Positions 54,612-63,539 of a stretch of 64,000 nt of DNA are shown piece by piece. Both the position numbers and the translations under genes were made by a program. The stretch lies in contig JBBQPZ010000020.1 in the NCBI GenBank assembly GCA_038216655.1, forward strand, positions 4,473 through 68,472. The letters are read 5' to 3'. The notes under the pieces are model-generated. The model made no database searches. It was not told the origin of the DNA and saw nothing but the letters and a program-made list of their open reading frames with translations. Within the stretch, counting starts at the first letter, position 1. Every line of letters begins with the position of its first letter. Source of the stretch: JAFDWR01 sp038216655 (lineage in GTDB: Bacteria; Armatimonadota; Fimbriimonadia; Fimbriimonadales; Fimbriimonadaceae).

Positions 54612-54891
54612 TAGAATCTCCTCCAAAACAAGAAGGCGGTCCAAATCGGCCCGACCTAGTTTCATTTTACTGGACGGGTCCGGCCAACCCAAACGTTGGG
54701 TCCGAAACCTTGCATTTGTTGCGGGTTCGGGTTGGTTGTGTTGCTCCGGAGGTTCGGTGGTTTGTCCGATCCTTCGCGAATGCCAACAATTTCGAACAAA
54801 CCCCTTGGGGCCGCGGCCAATGCTCCAATCTCAAACTAGTTGCCAAAGTGTCCGGTTTGCTCACCTGAAGTCGCCTAGGATAGAGGCACCC

Positions 54892-55359
54892 ATGCTTTCA
54901 CTTTTCGCCTTCCTAACGCTCGCTCCCTCAACTCCGCCGGAGTCCCATCAGTTTGACTTCTGGGTCGGCGACTGGAAATGCGAGGGAATCTCTTACGACG
55001 CCCAGGGACACGAGACCAAGACCACGGCCACCAACCACATCCGCCGAATCCTAAAGGGGAATGTGATCGAGGAGCAGTTCACATCGGCGACGCTTCACGG
55101 GACGAGCCATTCCGTCTACGTGCCGGGCCGGGGATGGCGTCAAACTTGGGTCGACGGTCAGGGTGGCTACATCGCCCTTGCCGGTTCATTCGCGGACGGG
55201 AAGATGACCCTGGAGACGTTGCCCGGGGGCGCGGTCAAGGCTTCGCGGATGGTGTTCGATTCGATCACCCCGAAGAGCTTCGACTGGCGCTGGGAAGCCA
55301 CGACGGACGGCGGGAAGAATTGGCGTCTGGCGTGGCTGCTGCACTATACGCGGAAGTAG
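54892..55359 (+). CDS. Hypothetical exported DUF1579-like protein
   Basis: The ATG at 54892, behind AGAGG, gives 155 residues. A short hydrophobic N-terminus (MLSLFAFLTLAPSTPP) precedes a beta-barrel-like domain with FDFWVGDWKCEGISYD, which resembles the DUF1579 group of small lipocalin-like proteins. Ligand and role unknown. The stop is followed directly by a simple tandem repeat. Confidence 0.7.
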   Translation: MLSLFAFLTLAPSTPPESHQFDFWVGDWKCEGISYDAQGHETKTTATNHIRRILKGNVIEEQFTSATLHGTSHSVYVPGRGWRQTWVDGQGGYIALAGSFADGKMTLETLPGGAVKASRMVFDSITPKSFDWRWEATTDGGKNWRLAWLLHYTRK

Positions 55360-55406
55360 TCTGAGTCTGAGTCTGAGTCTGAGTCTGAGTTGGAGTTGGA
55401 GTTGGT
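55358..55406. repeat. Hexamer tandem repeat (AGTCTG then AGTTGG)
   Basis: Five copies of AGTCTG pass into three of AGTTGG just after the hypothetical gene. It is a simple microsatellite outside coding sequence. Confidence 0.8.
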
Positions 55407-55505
55407 TCGGGGATTCGGGGCAACGAGGAGTGCCTTACGGATACAAATCCGAACTAATCCAACAAAATGCAAACTCCCGGACCTCCAAACGGCCGAACCA
55501 AAAAC

Positions 55506-55536
55506 GACTGAGCCCTCCGAACGGGAGGGCCCAGTC
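55506..55536 (-). terminator. Rho-independent terminator of secDF
   Basis: GACTG-A-GCCCTCC and GGGAGGGC-C-CAGTC form a long stem with a GAAC loop; the minus strand then reads GTTTTTG. It lies about 20 bases after the secDF stop. Confidence 0.85.
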
Positions 55537-55557
55537 GAGTCGCCGACCATTAGGAAG

Positions 55558-58113
55558 CTACTCTTCGTCGTCGGTGCGCTTCTTGCCGGCGTCGCTGGCG
55601 CGGCGGCGGACTTGGCCGTACTGCTTCGCCTTGTCGACGACCGGGTCGGCGACGGAGACGGGGCGGGTAGAGATCACTTGCGCCTTCTGAGCCTCGGCGA
55701 TCGCGAGACCGACCAGCGTGGCGGCTCTTCCCTTCTTCTTCTCGATCGCCTTGTCCCAGAGGTACAGAATCGGGGACGCGTTATAGATGGAGGAATAGGT
55801 TCCGGAGAGGATACCGACCAGCATCGCGAACACGAAGAACTTGAGGTCCGGCGTGGCCGTACCCGCGAAGAAGATGATCGCGAGGGTGACGATAACCGTC
55901 ATCGACGTGTTAATCGATCGCGCGAACGAGCGGGTGATCGAGCGGTTGACAAGGTGCTCAAACGTCTCGCCCTGCTGGGGTCGACGCAAGTTCTCTCGGA
56001 TTCGGTCGAAGATGACGATCGTGTCATGCACGGAGAAGCCGATGATCGTCAGCATCGCGGTAATAAACAGCGCACTGACTTCCCATCCGACGAGGTATCC
56101 CACGATCGCCGCGAGGCCGATGACCACCAAGATGTCGTGGACGAGGGCGATGATCGCCGAGACGCCGAACCGGAGGCCGGCGACGAAGTTGCCCAGCGAG
56201 ACGCCGAAGCGGATCGCGAGGAACACGATGATGAGGATCGACGAGACGATCACGCCCATGATCGCGTTGCGCAGGGTTTCCTTCTGGACCGTGGGTCCGA
56301 TCTCGGTGTAGCCCTTATAGTCGGCCTGATCCAGACCGGTGGCGGTCGAGATCTTTTCCTTGATTTGGCTCTCTTGCAGACCCTTCAGCCCAGCGGTCGG
56401 CGGGAGGGTGATGTAGGCGATCTTCTCGCCATCCTTACCGCTGCCGAACTTGACGTTGCCGCCCTTCATGTTCGCGGACTCGAGCTTGGCGGCGATCGTG
56501 GTCGAGGATACGTTGGCGTCACGCACCGAGTAGGTGATTTCCGAACCACCCAGGAACTCGACGTTCGGCTTCAAACCTCCGATGCCGACGAAGATCAAGC
56601 CCGGAATGATCGTTAGCAGCGAGATCATGAACCAGCGCTTCGACTTCTGGACGACGGGGAGCGGGTCGGTATCGGCATGCGCTTCGAACTTCTCGCCGAA
56701 CCAGTTGCGGTTGATCGCGTACCACTTCTCGTTGGTCGCCAGGCCGGAGCCGAAGGCGAAGACTAGCAGCGAGCGGGTCACGAACACTGCGGTGAAGAGC
56801 GAGATGAAGACGCCGATGACAAGCGTCGTGGCAAAGCCCTTGACCGGGCCGGTGCCGAGTTGCATCAGCACGAACGAGGTAAGGATCGTACAAGAGTTCG
56901 AGTCGATAATTGCGGGCAAAGCTCGACTAAAGCCGAGTTCGATCGCCTTCTCTAGGCCCCTGCCCTTCTTCTCCTCTTCTTTGAAGCGTTCAAAGATAAG
57001 GATGTTGGCATCGACGGCCATACCGACCGACAGGATGAAACCAGCGATCGCGGCGAGTGAGAACGTCGCGTTGATCAGCTTCAGGACGGTCAGGGTGAAG
57101 AGGACGTACAAGGTCAGCGCGACCACGGCGATGATGCCGGGGAACGCGTAGTAGACGACCATGAACAGCGAGATCACGCCGAAGGCGATCGCGCCGGCGA
57201 AGATGATCTTGTCGAGCGCGACCTTACCGATCGTCGGGTCAACCGTTTCCTGGCTCTGAATTTTGAGGTCAACGGGCAGTGCGCCGGACTTGAGCAACTC
57301 AACCAGCGACTTCACGTACTCGGCATCCATGGTGCCGTTGATGACCGCATTGTCCTTCAGGACGGTGTCGGGAGCGACGGGATTAAGGCTAAGAACTTTG
57401 CCATCGAGAACCGCGGCAATATTGCCCTGCGGGTTCGCGCGGCTCCACTTCTCCATCTTCACCGAGCCCTCGGAAGAGAACTTCATGAGTGGCCGCGGGG
57501 TCGACATGTTCAAGTCGATTTGGGCGTCGGCGAGGTCATTACCGGCGAGGATTGGCTCGCCCCAGCTCTTAACGATCTCGTCGTACTTGGGGTTGCGCAT
57601 CTGACGATGCTTCGGATCGGCAGGATCCGGAATCATGTAGCTGATGAGGTCGCCGCCGCCAGTGCGCAGCCGGAACGAAACCGCTGGATCGGTCGACTTG
57701 TCGTCCTTCTCTACTTCGTATCGAGCGTAGCTATTGCGGGGGCTGACGACGGTCCGAGCTCCATAAAACTCGATGCGCGCGCTCGTGCCGAGCATCTTCA
57801 TCGCCGCGTCGATGTCGGTAAAGCCGGGCAGTTCGATGATGAACTGGTAGTCGCCCTTCTGGTTGACCGTGCCTTCGGTCGTGCCAAATTCTCCATTTAC
57901 ACGCTGGGTAAGGGTGTGGAGAATTTGCTGCCGCATCGTGGCGATATCTTGCCGTTGGTCGGTGGTCAGCTTACTGACGTCCATCTCGTACACCAGCCGG
58001 ACGCCACCTTGGATGTCGAGGCCCAGGTTGTACTTACGGACGTTGTAGCCTAGGCCCGAAAGAAGGGCAAGGCCAAGTACAAGCAGCAAAAAGAGATAAC
58101 TTCGGGATCGCAA
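55558..58113 (-). CDS. secDF: Fused protein translocase subunit SecDF
   Basis: An 851-residue fusion. The N-terminal SecD half begins with a membrane helix and LGLDIQGGVRLVYEM, has the P1 periplasmic domain and six helices (VGMAVDANILIFERFKEEEK is the conserved SecD helix-4 region). The C-terminal SecF half starts near KRWFMISLLTIIPGLIF and has FSVHDTIVIFDRIREN. It uses the proton gradient to pull exported proteins across the membrane. Fusion of SecD and SecF occurs in several bacterial groups. The many exported proteins in this window would depend on it. Confidence 0.97.
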   Translation of the reverse strand: MRSRSYLFLLLVLGLALLSGLGYNVRKYNLGLDIQGGVRLVYEMDVSKLTTDQRQDIATMRQQILHTLTQRVNGEFGTTEGTVNQKGDYQFIIELPGFTDIDAAMKMLGTSARIEFYGARTVVSPRNSYARYEVEKDDKSTDPAVSFRLRTGGGDLISYMIPDPADPKHRQMRNPKYDEIVKSWGEPILAGNDLADAQIDLNMSTPRPLMKFSSEGSVKMEKWSRANPQGNIAAVLDGKVLSLNPVAPDTVLKDNAVINGTMDAEYVKSLVELLKSGALPVDLKIQSQETVDPTIGKVALDKIIFAGAIAFGVISLFMVVYYAFPGIIAVVALTLYVLFTLTVLKLINATFSLAAIAGFILSVGMAVDANILIFERFKEEEKKGRGLEKAIELGFSRALPAIIDSNSCTILTSFVLMQLGTGPVKGFATTLVIGVFISLFTAVFVTRSLLVFAFGSGLATNEKWYAINRNWFGEKFEAHADTDPLPVVQKSKRWFMISLLTIIPGLIFVGIGGLKPNVEFLGGSEITYSVRDANVSSTTIAAKLESANMKGGNVKFGSGKDGEKIAYITLPPTAGLKGLQESQIKEKISTATGLDQADYKGYTEIGPTVQKETLRNAIMGVIVSSILIIVFLAIRFGVSLGNFVAGLRFGVSAIIALVHDILVVIGLAAIVGYLVGWEVSALFITAMLTIIGFSVHDTIVIFDRIRENLRRPQQGETFEHLVNRSITRSFARSINTSMTVIVTLAIIFFAGTATPDLKFFVFAMLVGILSGTYSSIYNASPILYLWDKAIEKKKGRAATLVGLAIAEAQKAQVISTRPVSVADPVVDKAKQYGQVRRRASDAGKKRTDDEE

Positions 58114-58293
58114 AAGAGGGACGCCTCCTGTGGCGCGGACTAACCGGGGATTATACCGCCCAAGGGTGGCGCAGGCTCATTCACGCCCGATCAATTCGCG
58201 CGGGATTCGGAAATCTGAGGCGGGAACGCCGAGGGCGGACGGAGGCTACCCACCACAGTGGTTTGTGCTGTCGAAACGAGACATGACGCAAGC

Positions 58294-58635
58294 CTAGGCT
58301 ACAAGGGTGCCTTTACGACGGCGCCGCGCTTCGTGGTTGTGAATCACAACGTCCGCACCATGTTTTCGCGCCAGTTCAAGCCCAATCTCCATCGCTTCTT
58401 GCTCCGTCCCCACTCGACGAAAGGCACGGGAAGCTCCCTCGGTCCGCACAGCCCATCGCGAGCGAACCGCGTAAATGTGAACTCGTTTCGCGGCGGAGGG
58501 GAAAGTCCCGGGCGGATAGTAAAGCGGCAAGCCCTTCTCCCCAGCCGTGTACTCGGTCACGGTCATCCCGCTTTGCCGAATTCGCTCGGCAAAGGGATTT
58601 GAACTACCATCGGAAAAGTCGTATTCCTTTCTCAT
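58294..58635 (-). CDS. Antitoxin with DUF2188-like C-terminal domain
   Basis: From ATG 58635 the protein has 113 residues. The start MRKEYDFSDGSSNPFAERIR is the short motif seen at the N-terminus of BrnT-partner antitoxins. The rest (VHIYAVRSRWAVRTEGASRA and GADVVIHNHEARRRRK) resembles DUF2188, not the usual ribbon-helix-helix BrnA domain. Its ATG overlaps the toxin stop as ATGA, so the two are coupled. A DNA-binding or autoregulating role is expected by analogy but not shown. The toxin gene comes first. Confidence 0.75.
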   Translation of the reverse strand: MRKEYDFSDGSSNPFAERIRQSGMTVTEYTAGEKGLPLYYPPGTFPSAAKRVHIYAVRSRWAVRTEGASRAFRRVGTEQEAMEIGLELARKHGADVVIHNHEARRRRKGTLVA

Positions 58636-58907
58636 GCTTTGTTCGAATAGGTTCGATGCTCTACGGGCGTGGCACATCTCGCTGAGATCAGCCGAATCGC
58701 CCCGTGCTGCAACGTATAGATTACGACTAATACTTGACCGGAGTTCGACATTGCGATTAAGACCGAACGATCCTCGATAAGGGAGTGATCCGGATCAGCA
58801 AGAACCAGGCCGTGAGGATCGGCAAATGCGGAGGTGGCGTCCTCGAACGTGACTCCGTGCTTCTTCGCATTGGACCGGGCTTTCGCTCGGTCCCAATTAA
58901 TCTCCAC
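58632..58907 (-). CDS. brnT: BrnT family ribonuclease toxin
   Basis: A 91-residue DUF497/BrnT protein: EINWDRAKARSNAKKHGVTF at the N-terminus, FADPHGLVLADPDHS, SLIEDRSVLIAMSNSGQVLV and the C-terminal RLISARCATPVEHRTY. BrnT toxins cut RNA and are neutralised by a partner encoded downstream (established for the family). The gene starts 33 bases after the isomerase-like gene stop on the same strand, so part of its expression may come from that transcript. Confidence 0.9.
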   Translation of the reverse strand: MEINWDRAKARSNAKKHGVTFEDATSAFADPHGLVLADPDHSLIEDRSVLIAMSNSGQVLVVIYTLQHGAIRLISARCATPVEHRTYSNKA

Positions 58908-58940
58908 ACTACGAAGTTACCTGACACAATCCGCGCTACT

Positions 58941-59915
58941 TCAGTCCTTTGCCCAGAACATCTCGCCCGCCGACTCTGAAATGACCGAATCCTTCAAGAC
59001 GGAGACGGCCTTGCGGAGACCTTCCATCGGCGACATCAGGCCGTCCTCGTGCTCGATGCTGAGCACGTAGTCGTAGCCGACCATGCGGAGGTTCGAGCAG
59101 AAGTCCTTCCACCAGCCAAGCGTGTGGCCGTAACCGACGCTGCGGAAGACCCAGGAGCGGTTGAGGATATCGCCATAGCTCTTGGTGTCGAGGTTGCCGT
59201 TCCGACCGCTGTTGTAAGGGTCGATGCGGGTGTCCTTGGCATGGACGTGGAAGAGCGCGCCTTCCTTGCCGAGCTCGCGGATGGCGGCGATCGGGTCGAT
59301 CCCCTGCCACCAGAGGTGGGACGGGTCGAAGTTCGCGCCGATCCGCTCGCCGACGGCGTGGCGGAGCTTGAGAAGAGTGTCGTTCGAGTAGCAGACGAAT
59401 CCGGGGTGCATCTCGATCGCGAAGTTCACCTTATGCTCGGCTAGGAGCTTGTGCTGCTCCTTCCAGTAGGGGATCACGACTTCCTTCCACTGCCAGTCGA
59501 GGACCTCGCGGTACTCGTCGGGCCAGGGACAGGTGACCCAGTTCGGGTTCACCGCGCCAGCGTGATCGCCGGGACAGCCGCTAAAACCGTTGACGGTCGG
59601 CACGCCCATGAGGCTGGCGAGTTTGACGCTGTTCACGAACGCCTGGTGGTGGTCCTGGGCGACTGACTTGACCGGGTGGATCGGGTTGCCGTGGCACGAG
59701 ATCGCGGAGATCATGAGTCCCCGCTTGTCGACTTCCTTGAGCACGCGGTCACGCTCGCCCTTGTCTTCGAGGAGTTTCTCGACGTTCAGGTGGGCGTGAC
59801 CAGGGTAGGCCCCAGCGCCGAACTCGACGGCCTCGATCCCTTCGGCTTTGACGATATCGAGGGTCTCTTCGAGGGTCTTGTCGCCGAACAGCGCAGTAAA
59901 AATGCCGATCTTCAT
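58941..59915 (-). CDS. Sugar phosphate isomerase/epimerase-like TIM barrel
   Basis: The ATG at 59915 opens MKIGIFTALFGDKTLEETLD; the longer frame to 59954 lacks a better start. The 324-residue protein has the AP-endonuclease-2/xylose isomerase TIM-barrel pattern with EAVEFGAGAYPGHAHLN, NFAIEMHPGFVCY and NFDPSHLWWQGIDP, plus DYVLSIEHEDGLMSP near the end. Metal-binding Glu, Asp and His are in expected order. Substrate (a sugar or inositol) cannot be named. Confidence 0.88.
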   Translation of the reverse strand: MKIGIFTALFGDKTLEETLDIVKAEGIEAVEFGAGAYPGHAHLNVEKLLEDKGERDRVLKEVDKRGLMISAISCHGNPIHPVKSVAQDHHQAFVNSVKLASLMGVPTVNGFSGCPGDHAGAVNPNWVTCPWPDEYREVLDWQWKEVVIPYWKEQHKLLAEHKVNFAIEMHPGFVCYSNDTLLKLRHAVGERIGANFDPSHLWWQGIDPIAAIRELGKEGALFHVHAKDTRIDPYNSGRNGNLDTKSYGDILNRSWVFRSVGYGHTLGWWKDFCSNLRMVGYDYVLSIEHEDGLMSPMEGLRKAVSVLKDSVISESAGEMFWAKD

Positions 59916-59973
59916 GTCGGCTCTATTATGCCCCTCTGCCATTGGGAGGCGCATTTCTCATCGGAAGTTTCGG

Positions 59974-60528
59974 TCACGCTTGGATGTCTCGTGCATCTCC
60001 GTCGGAGTCGTCAGGTCGCTGGTATTGACTTCGAAACCAACCTCGCCCATAGCCCAGCAGTCCGAGTCCCGCAGCCATTTCGAAAGTAGGGGGCACTAGT
60101 AAACTCCAGGAGTAGCGAAGGCTGGAACCATCGACAAGGCTCGAAAAGTAGCCACGATTGACGAAGGCGTTGACGAAAATGTAGCCGGCAGTTACTAAGA
60201 AATAGATCCCCAAGACCGAGCAAGCGACTTGCCACGCAATGCCGGGAGTAAGTGCTTCCCCCGATGACGATCCTTCATCAGACGGTCCGAACGAGTTTGC
60301 TCGCGTCCACAACAGCCAAGAAATCACCCCTAGTAGGAAAATCAATCCCACAGTAAACAACTGGCCCAACGTGTCGGTGCGTTGAGAGATATTGACCCCG
60401 GAAAGAGGAGCAATCGATCTCATTGAAGAGGAGTATTCGATGAGTGTGCTAAGGAGGGTCAGAGCATAAACCGTGAAGTACACGGCCATTCCCCTTGCGA
60501 CGACGAATCCAAGTGCCTTGCCCGTCAT
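59974..60528 (-). CDS. Hypothetical membrane protein
   Basis: A 184-residue protein with about four membrane segments (FVVARGMAVYFTVYALTLL, LFTVGLIFLLGVISWLL, VACSVLGIYFLVTAGYIF, LVPPTFEMAAGLGLLGYG). No family is recognised and there are no cysteine motifs. The short acidic C-terminus (QRPDDSDGDARD) is likely cytoplasmic. Confidence 0.7.
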   Translation of the reverse strand: MTGKALGFVVARGMAVYFTVYALTLLSTLIEYSSSMRSIAPLSGVNISQRTDTLGQLFTVGLIFLLGVISWLLWTRANSFGPSDEGSSSGEALTPGIAWQVACSVLGIYFLVTAGYIFVNAFVNRGYFSSLVDGSSLRYSWSLLVPPTFEMAAGLGLLGYGRGWFRSQYQRPDDSDGDARDIQA

Positions 60529-60644
60529 TCCCTAGATATATCACGATGGACGGAGGCTCGTGTTACCGAACCATCCAGGATCTCGCCGAGCCGAGAAGGC
60601 GGCGCTGACTTTCGCTGCACGAACGCCTTGTGAGCCTGGCTCTA

Positions 60645-61121
60645 TCACAAACGCGCCAAAGCCGCGTTTACTGCGTCGAAATCGGGCAAGTCCAGCAGCG
60701 TCGGAGTCTGCTCCGAATACCGAATAGCGCCCAATTTATCGATCACAAAGACCGCCCGCGCCGTACCTGGTCCCAGGCCGGAGAAGTTGGGCCAGACCAC
60801 ATCGTAGGCCTTACAGACCTCGTGCTGGAAATCGGAGAGTAGGGGGAAGCCTACGTTCAATTGTTTGGCCCATTCTGCCGCGCAATAGGGGGTGTCGTTG
60901 CTCACGCCGTAAACCTTAGTGTTGTGCCCCTCATAGGTTCCGAGCTGCTCGGTGACGTCGCACACTTCCTTCGCGCAAACGTGGGTGAAGGCACCCGGAT
61001 AGAACAACAACACGACGTTCTCTTTCCCCAAATGATCGGCGAGATGCACGTTGATCAGACCCTCGGGGCCAGTGGTTCGGAGAGTGAAGTCGGGAGCGAT
61101 CGTTCCAATGGGCAGGGCCAT
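60645..61121 (-). CDS. Peroxiredoxin (AhpE/BCP type)
   Basis: From ATG 61121 the protein has 158 residues, the normal size; a longer frame exists but would read antisense through a neighbour. MALPIGTIAPDFTLRTTGP, then the peroxidatic site LLFYPGAFTHVCAKEVCDV (Cys in the PxxxTxxC pattern) are clear. A second Cys in the same block (EVC) may resolve. It reduces peroxides in the cytoplasm. Confidence 0.93.
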   Translation of the reverse strand: MALPIGTIAPDFTLRTTGPEGLINVHLADHLGKENVVLLFYPGAFTHVCAKEVCDVTEQLGTYEGHNTKVYGVSNDTPYCAAEWAKQLNVGFPLLSDFQHEVCKAYDVVWPNFSGLGPGTARAVFVIDKLGAIRYSEQTPTLLDLPDFDAVNAALARL

Positions 61122-61152
61122 GAATGCAACGATACCTGCCCATACTGGAGTC

Positions 61153-61603
61153 ATGGGAGTCATCCGAGTAGAAACCTTCTTACCGGCAAGCCCCTCAGTG
61201 TGCTTCGACCTGGCCCGGAATACCGATATCCACGCCGAGACGGCGCAGGGGTCGGGGGAAAGGGTGGTCGCTGGCCCGGGGCGTCCCCTCTTGGAACTCG
61301 ACGACGAGGTCACGTTTGAGGCACGGCACTTCGGGATCCGGCAGCGGCTGACGGCGAGAATTGTGTCGTTCGAACGGCCCCACGAGTTCACGGACGAGAT
61401 GGTCTGCGGGGCGTTTCGCTCGCTTCGGCACCGGCACTCTTTTGAGTGCCGTCGACGGCGGGACCAAGATGGTCGACGAGATGGACTTTCGATCTCCGTC
61501 TCGACTGTTCGACCGCTGGGTGCTTGATCGTTACATGTCGCGGTTCTTGGCGGCGCGCGGTCAGGCGCTGGCAACGATCGCCGCGCACTCGGCAGTAAGC
61601 TAG
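61153..61603 (+). pseudogene. SRPBCC family protein, frameshifted
   Basis: The ATG at 61153 behind GGAG gives MGVIRVETFLPASPSVCFDL, then RIVSFERPHEFTDEMVCGAF, as in SRPBCC cyclase/ligand-binding proteins. After SLRHRHSFE (near 61440) the matching C-terminus continues in another frame: VDGGTKMVDEMDFRSPSRLF and WVLDRYMSRFLAARGQAL, ending at 61603. The shift equals one extra base. The stop lies 5 bases before the ROK kinase start, so the pair was likely an operon. Confidence 0.75.
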
Positions 61604-61608
61604 CACGA

Positions 61609-62505
61609 ATGCCGAACCTCTGGGGCATCGATCTAGGCGGCACGAAGATCGAGGGAGCGGCCCTCTCCACTGACGACCTGTCCAAGCCGATCGCGCGTCT
61701 TCGCGTGAAGACTGAAGCTCACCTGGGTTACGACCACGTCCTCGCTCAAATCGCCTCGTTGGTCGCTCAGCTTGAGCGGATCGCAGGTCCCGCACCCGTG
61801 AGGATCGGGATGGGGACGCCGGGAGTCGAGGACCCGTCCACCGGGCTGGTCCGCAACTCGAATTCGGTGTGCCTGAACGGTCGCACGCTCTCCCGCGACG
61901 TCTCCGCCCGGCTGGGGCGGCAGGTGGTGATGGCCAACGACGCGAACTGTTTCGCGCTCGCTGAAGCTCGGCTTGGAGCGGGACGAGGCGCTTCGGTGGT
62001 CTTTGGGATCATCCTCGGTACGGGAGTTGGGGGCGGCGTGGTCGTGGACGGAAGGGTCCTCGGCGGTCTTCATGGCATCGCCGGAGAATGGGGGCACAAC
62101 GAACTGGAACCCGACGGACTTCCCTGCTACTGCGGGAAGCGTGGCTGCGTCGAGACGGTACTGGCCGGCCCCTCGCTGGAGCGTTTCTATGAGTTACGAA
62201 CGGGAACTCGGCGTGAGCTGACCGAATTGGTGTCGAGAACGGACGACCCGGACGCCCGGGCGACCCTAAGCCGACTCTATCAGGCCTTCGGCAAGGCGAT
62301 TTCGGTGGTGACGAACATCCTCGACCCGGATGTGATCGTGATAGGCGGCGGCGTGGGCAACATCGACGGGCTGTATTCGGAAGGTCCCAGGGAGTTGGTG
62401 CGCTGGATATTCAATTCTGAGGTTCGGACGAGGATCGTCCGCCCTGAGTTGGGCGACAGCGCGGGGGTGTTTGGCGCGGCGATGCTAACCGAGACGAATG
62501 CCTGA
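61609..62505 (+). CDS. ROK family sugar kinase
   Basis: A 298-residue kinase. MPNLWGIDLGGTKIEGAAL gives the ATP-phosphate motif, NDANCFALAEAR the catalytic Asp region, and EWGHNELEPDGLPCYC plus GKRGCVETV the ROK zinc motif (CXCGXXGCXE). It phosphorylates a hexose, glucose being the common substrate. The N-terminus lacks a DNA-binding domain, so it is an enzyme and not a ROK repressor. Confidence 0.92.
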   Translation: MPNLWGIDLGGTKIEGAALSTDDLSKPIARLRVKTEAHLGYDHVLAQIASLVAQLERIAGPAPVRIGMGTPGVEDPSTGLVRNSNSVCLNGRTLSRDVSARLGRQVVMANDANCFALAEARLGAGRGASVVFGIILGTGVGGGVVVDGRVLGGLHGIAGEWGHNELEPDGLPCYCGKRGCVETVLAGPSLERFYELRTGTRRELTELVSRTDDPDARATLSRLYQAFGKAISVVTNILDPDVIVIGGGVGNIDGLYSEGPRELVRWIFNSEVRTRIVRPELGDSAGVFGAAMLTETNA

Positions 62506-62722
62506 CACCACTTGAAGGGTTGTGGCTCGTCAGATATCCTCGCATCAACCTAAGATCCTTCGCAACAGCTTCCTCAAAGCTAGGAAGGGCCAGGCTACGA
62601 GTAGGATCGGACAACCGAGTTCGGGTACGGAGAGTAGACAACCTGCCAACTCTTCGTTTCGAGTGCAATCCACCCGTGTCTTCCACCAGGGACGTCCCTT
62701 GATCAAGCGCATCCAGAGCCAG

Positions 62723-63255
62723 CTACTCCTTCATCCCCCGATCGGTTTCGCCGATAAGGAAGATCATGAATCCGTTGGTGGCGAGGTCTACGACAACCTT
62801 AAGCATCAGAAGGATCCCGAGCAAGCCCGAGAAGATCGTCCCCATGACGGCTCCCGCCAGCGAAACAGACCGAAGATGATGTTCAGGCCGCAGAGGAAGT
62901 TGACCACCCCGCGGGCGATCTCGACTTTCATCAGCAGACCAAGGCCGATAAGGGCCGTGAAAGCACTGAGGGCGATGCCAACGAAGGTCCAGAAGCTGAA
63001 CCCCATCTCCTGTCCCAGGAACTTCAAGTGAGTCGTTCGGATTGACTCGAAGATGGCACCGGTGCCGCTGATGATGAAGTAGACGGAGACCGCGTAACAC
63101 GCGCTCCAGATCCACGAATGAATCGTGCCCGCAGCGGAGGAGCGGGTCCTTCCGACAGTGGCGACTCAAGCTACCTTCTTGGTGTCGGCCCCACAGAACT
63201 GGCAAGTTAGGGTCCAATCGGGGACGTCTATACGGCATGCAGGGCACTGAATCAC
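62723..63255 (-). pseudogene. Zinc-ribbon membrane protein, broken by a stop and a frameshift
   Basis: The frame starts at GTG 63255 with IQCPACRIDVPDWTLTCQFC and GADTKKVA, a zinc ribbon. A TGA at 63166-63168 follows, and the same frame continues VATVGRTRSSAAGTIHSWIW with helices like FWTFVGIALSAFTALIGLGL. Near IIFGLF the frame then shifts, and SLAGAVMGTIFSGLLGILLM leads to the end at 62723. The layout (zinc ribbon plus membrane helices) is like the proteins of the 15.5-18.3 kb operon. Two defects make a true pseudogene more likely than one error, though both could be errors. Confidence 0.7.
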
Positions 63256-63307
63256 GCGCCAATAGTAACCGAATAGTGCTCAAAAATGGAACCTGATAAA
63301 ACGAAAA

Positions 63308-63327
63308 AGCCCCTCCGAAGAGGGGCT
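63308..63327 (-). terminator. rRNA operon terminator
   Basis: AGCCCCTC-TTCG-GAGGGGCT on the minus strand, followed by TTTTCGTTTT. It lies 17 bases beyond the end of 5S rRNA. Confidence 0.92.
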
Positions 63328-63344
63328 GATTCTAATTTATAATC

Positions 63345-63458
63345 CGGGCAACGTGCATATCTGGCAGGACCCTGCGGTCCAACTACTTCCGCCGCTGAGG
63401 AGCTTAACTGCCGTGTTCGGGATGGGAACGGGTGTGACCTCCTCGCCATGGTCACCCG
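63345..63458 (-). rRNA. rrf: 5S ribosomal RNA
   Basis: 114 bases. The ends pair as CGGGUGAC with GUUGCCCG, and the interior reads CCCGUUCCCAUCCCGAACAC on the minus strand, the conserved 5S loop. It follows 23S rRNA after a spacer of about 80 bases. Confidence 0.95.
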
Positions 63459-63539
63459 AAAATTTCGGGCGCCGAGCGCCTAGAAAGTTGCACAGTCGAT
63501 TGACTGAGAAGCATGTACCTACACTGGATAAAGCTAGAA

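Noticed and set aside
55390..57151. Long plus-strand frames opposite secDF
   Set aside because: Antisense shadows of a GC-rich gene; no ribosome-binding sites or known domains.
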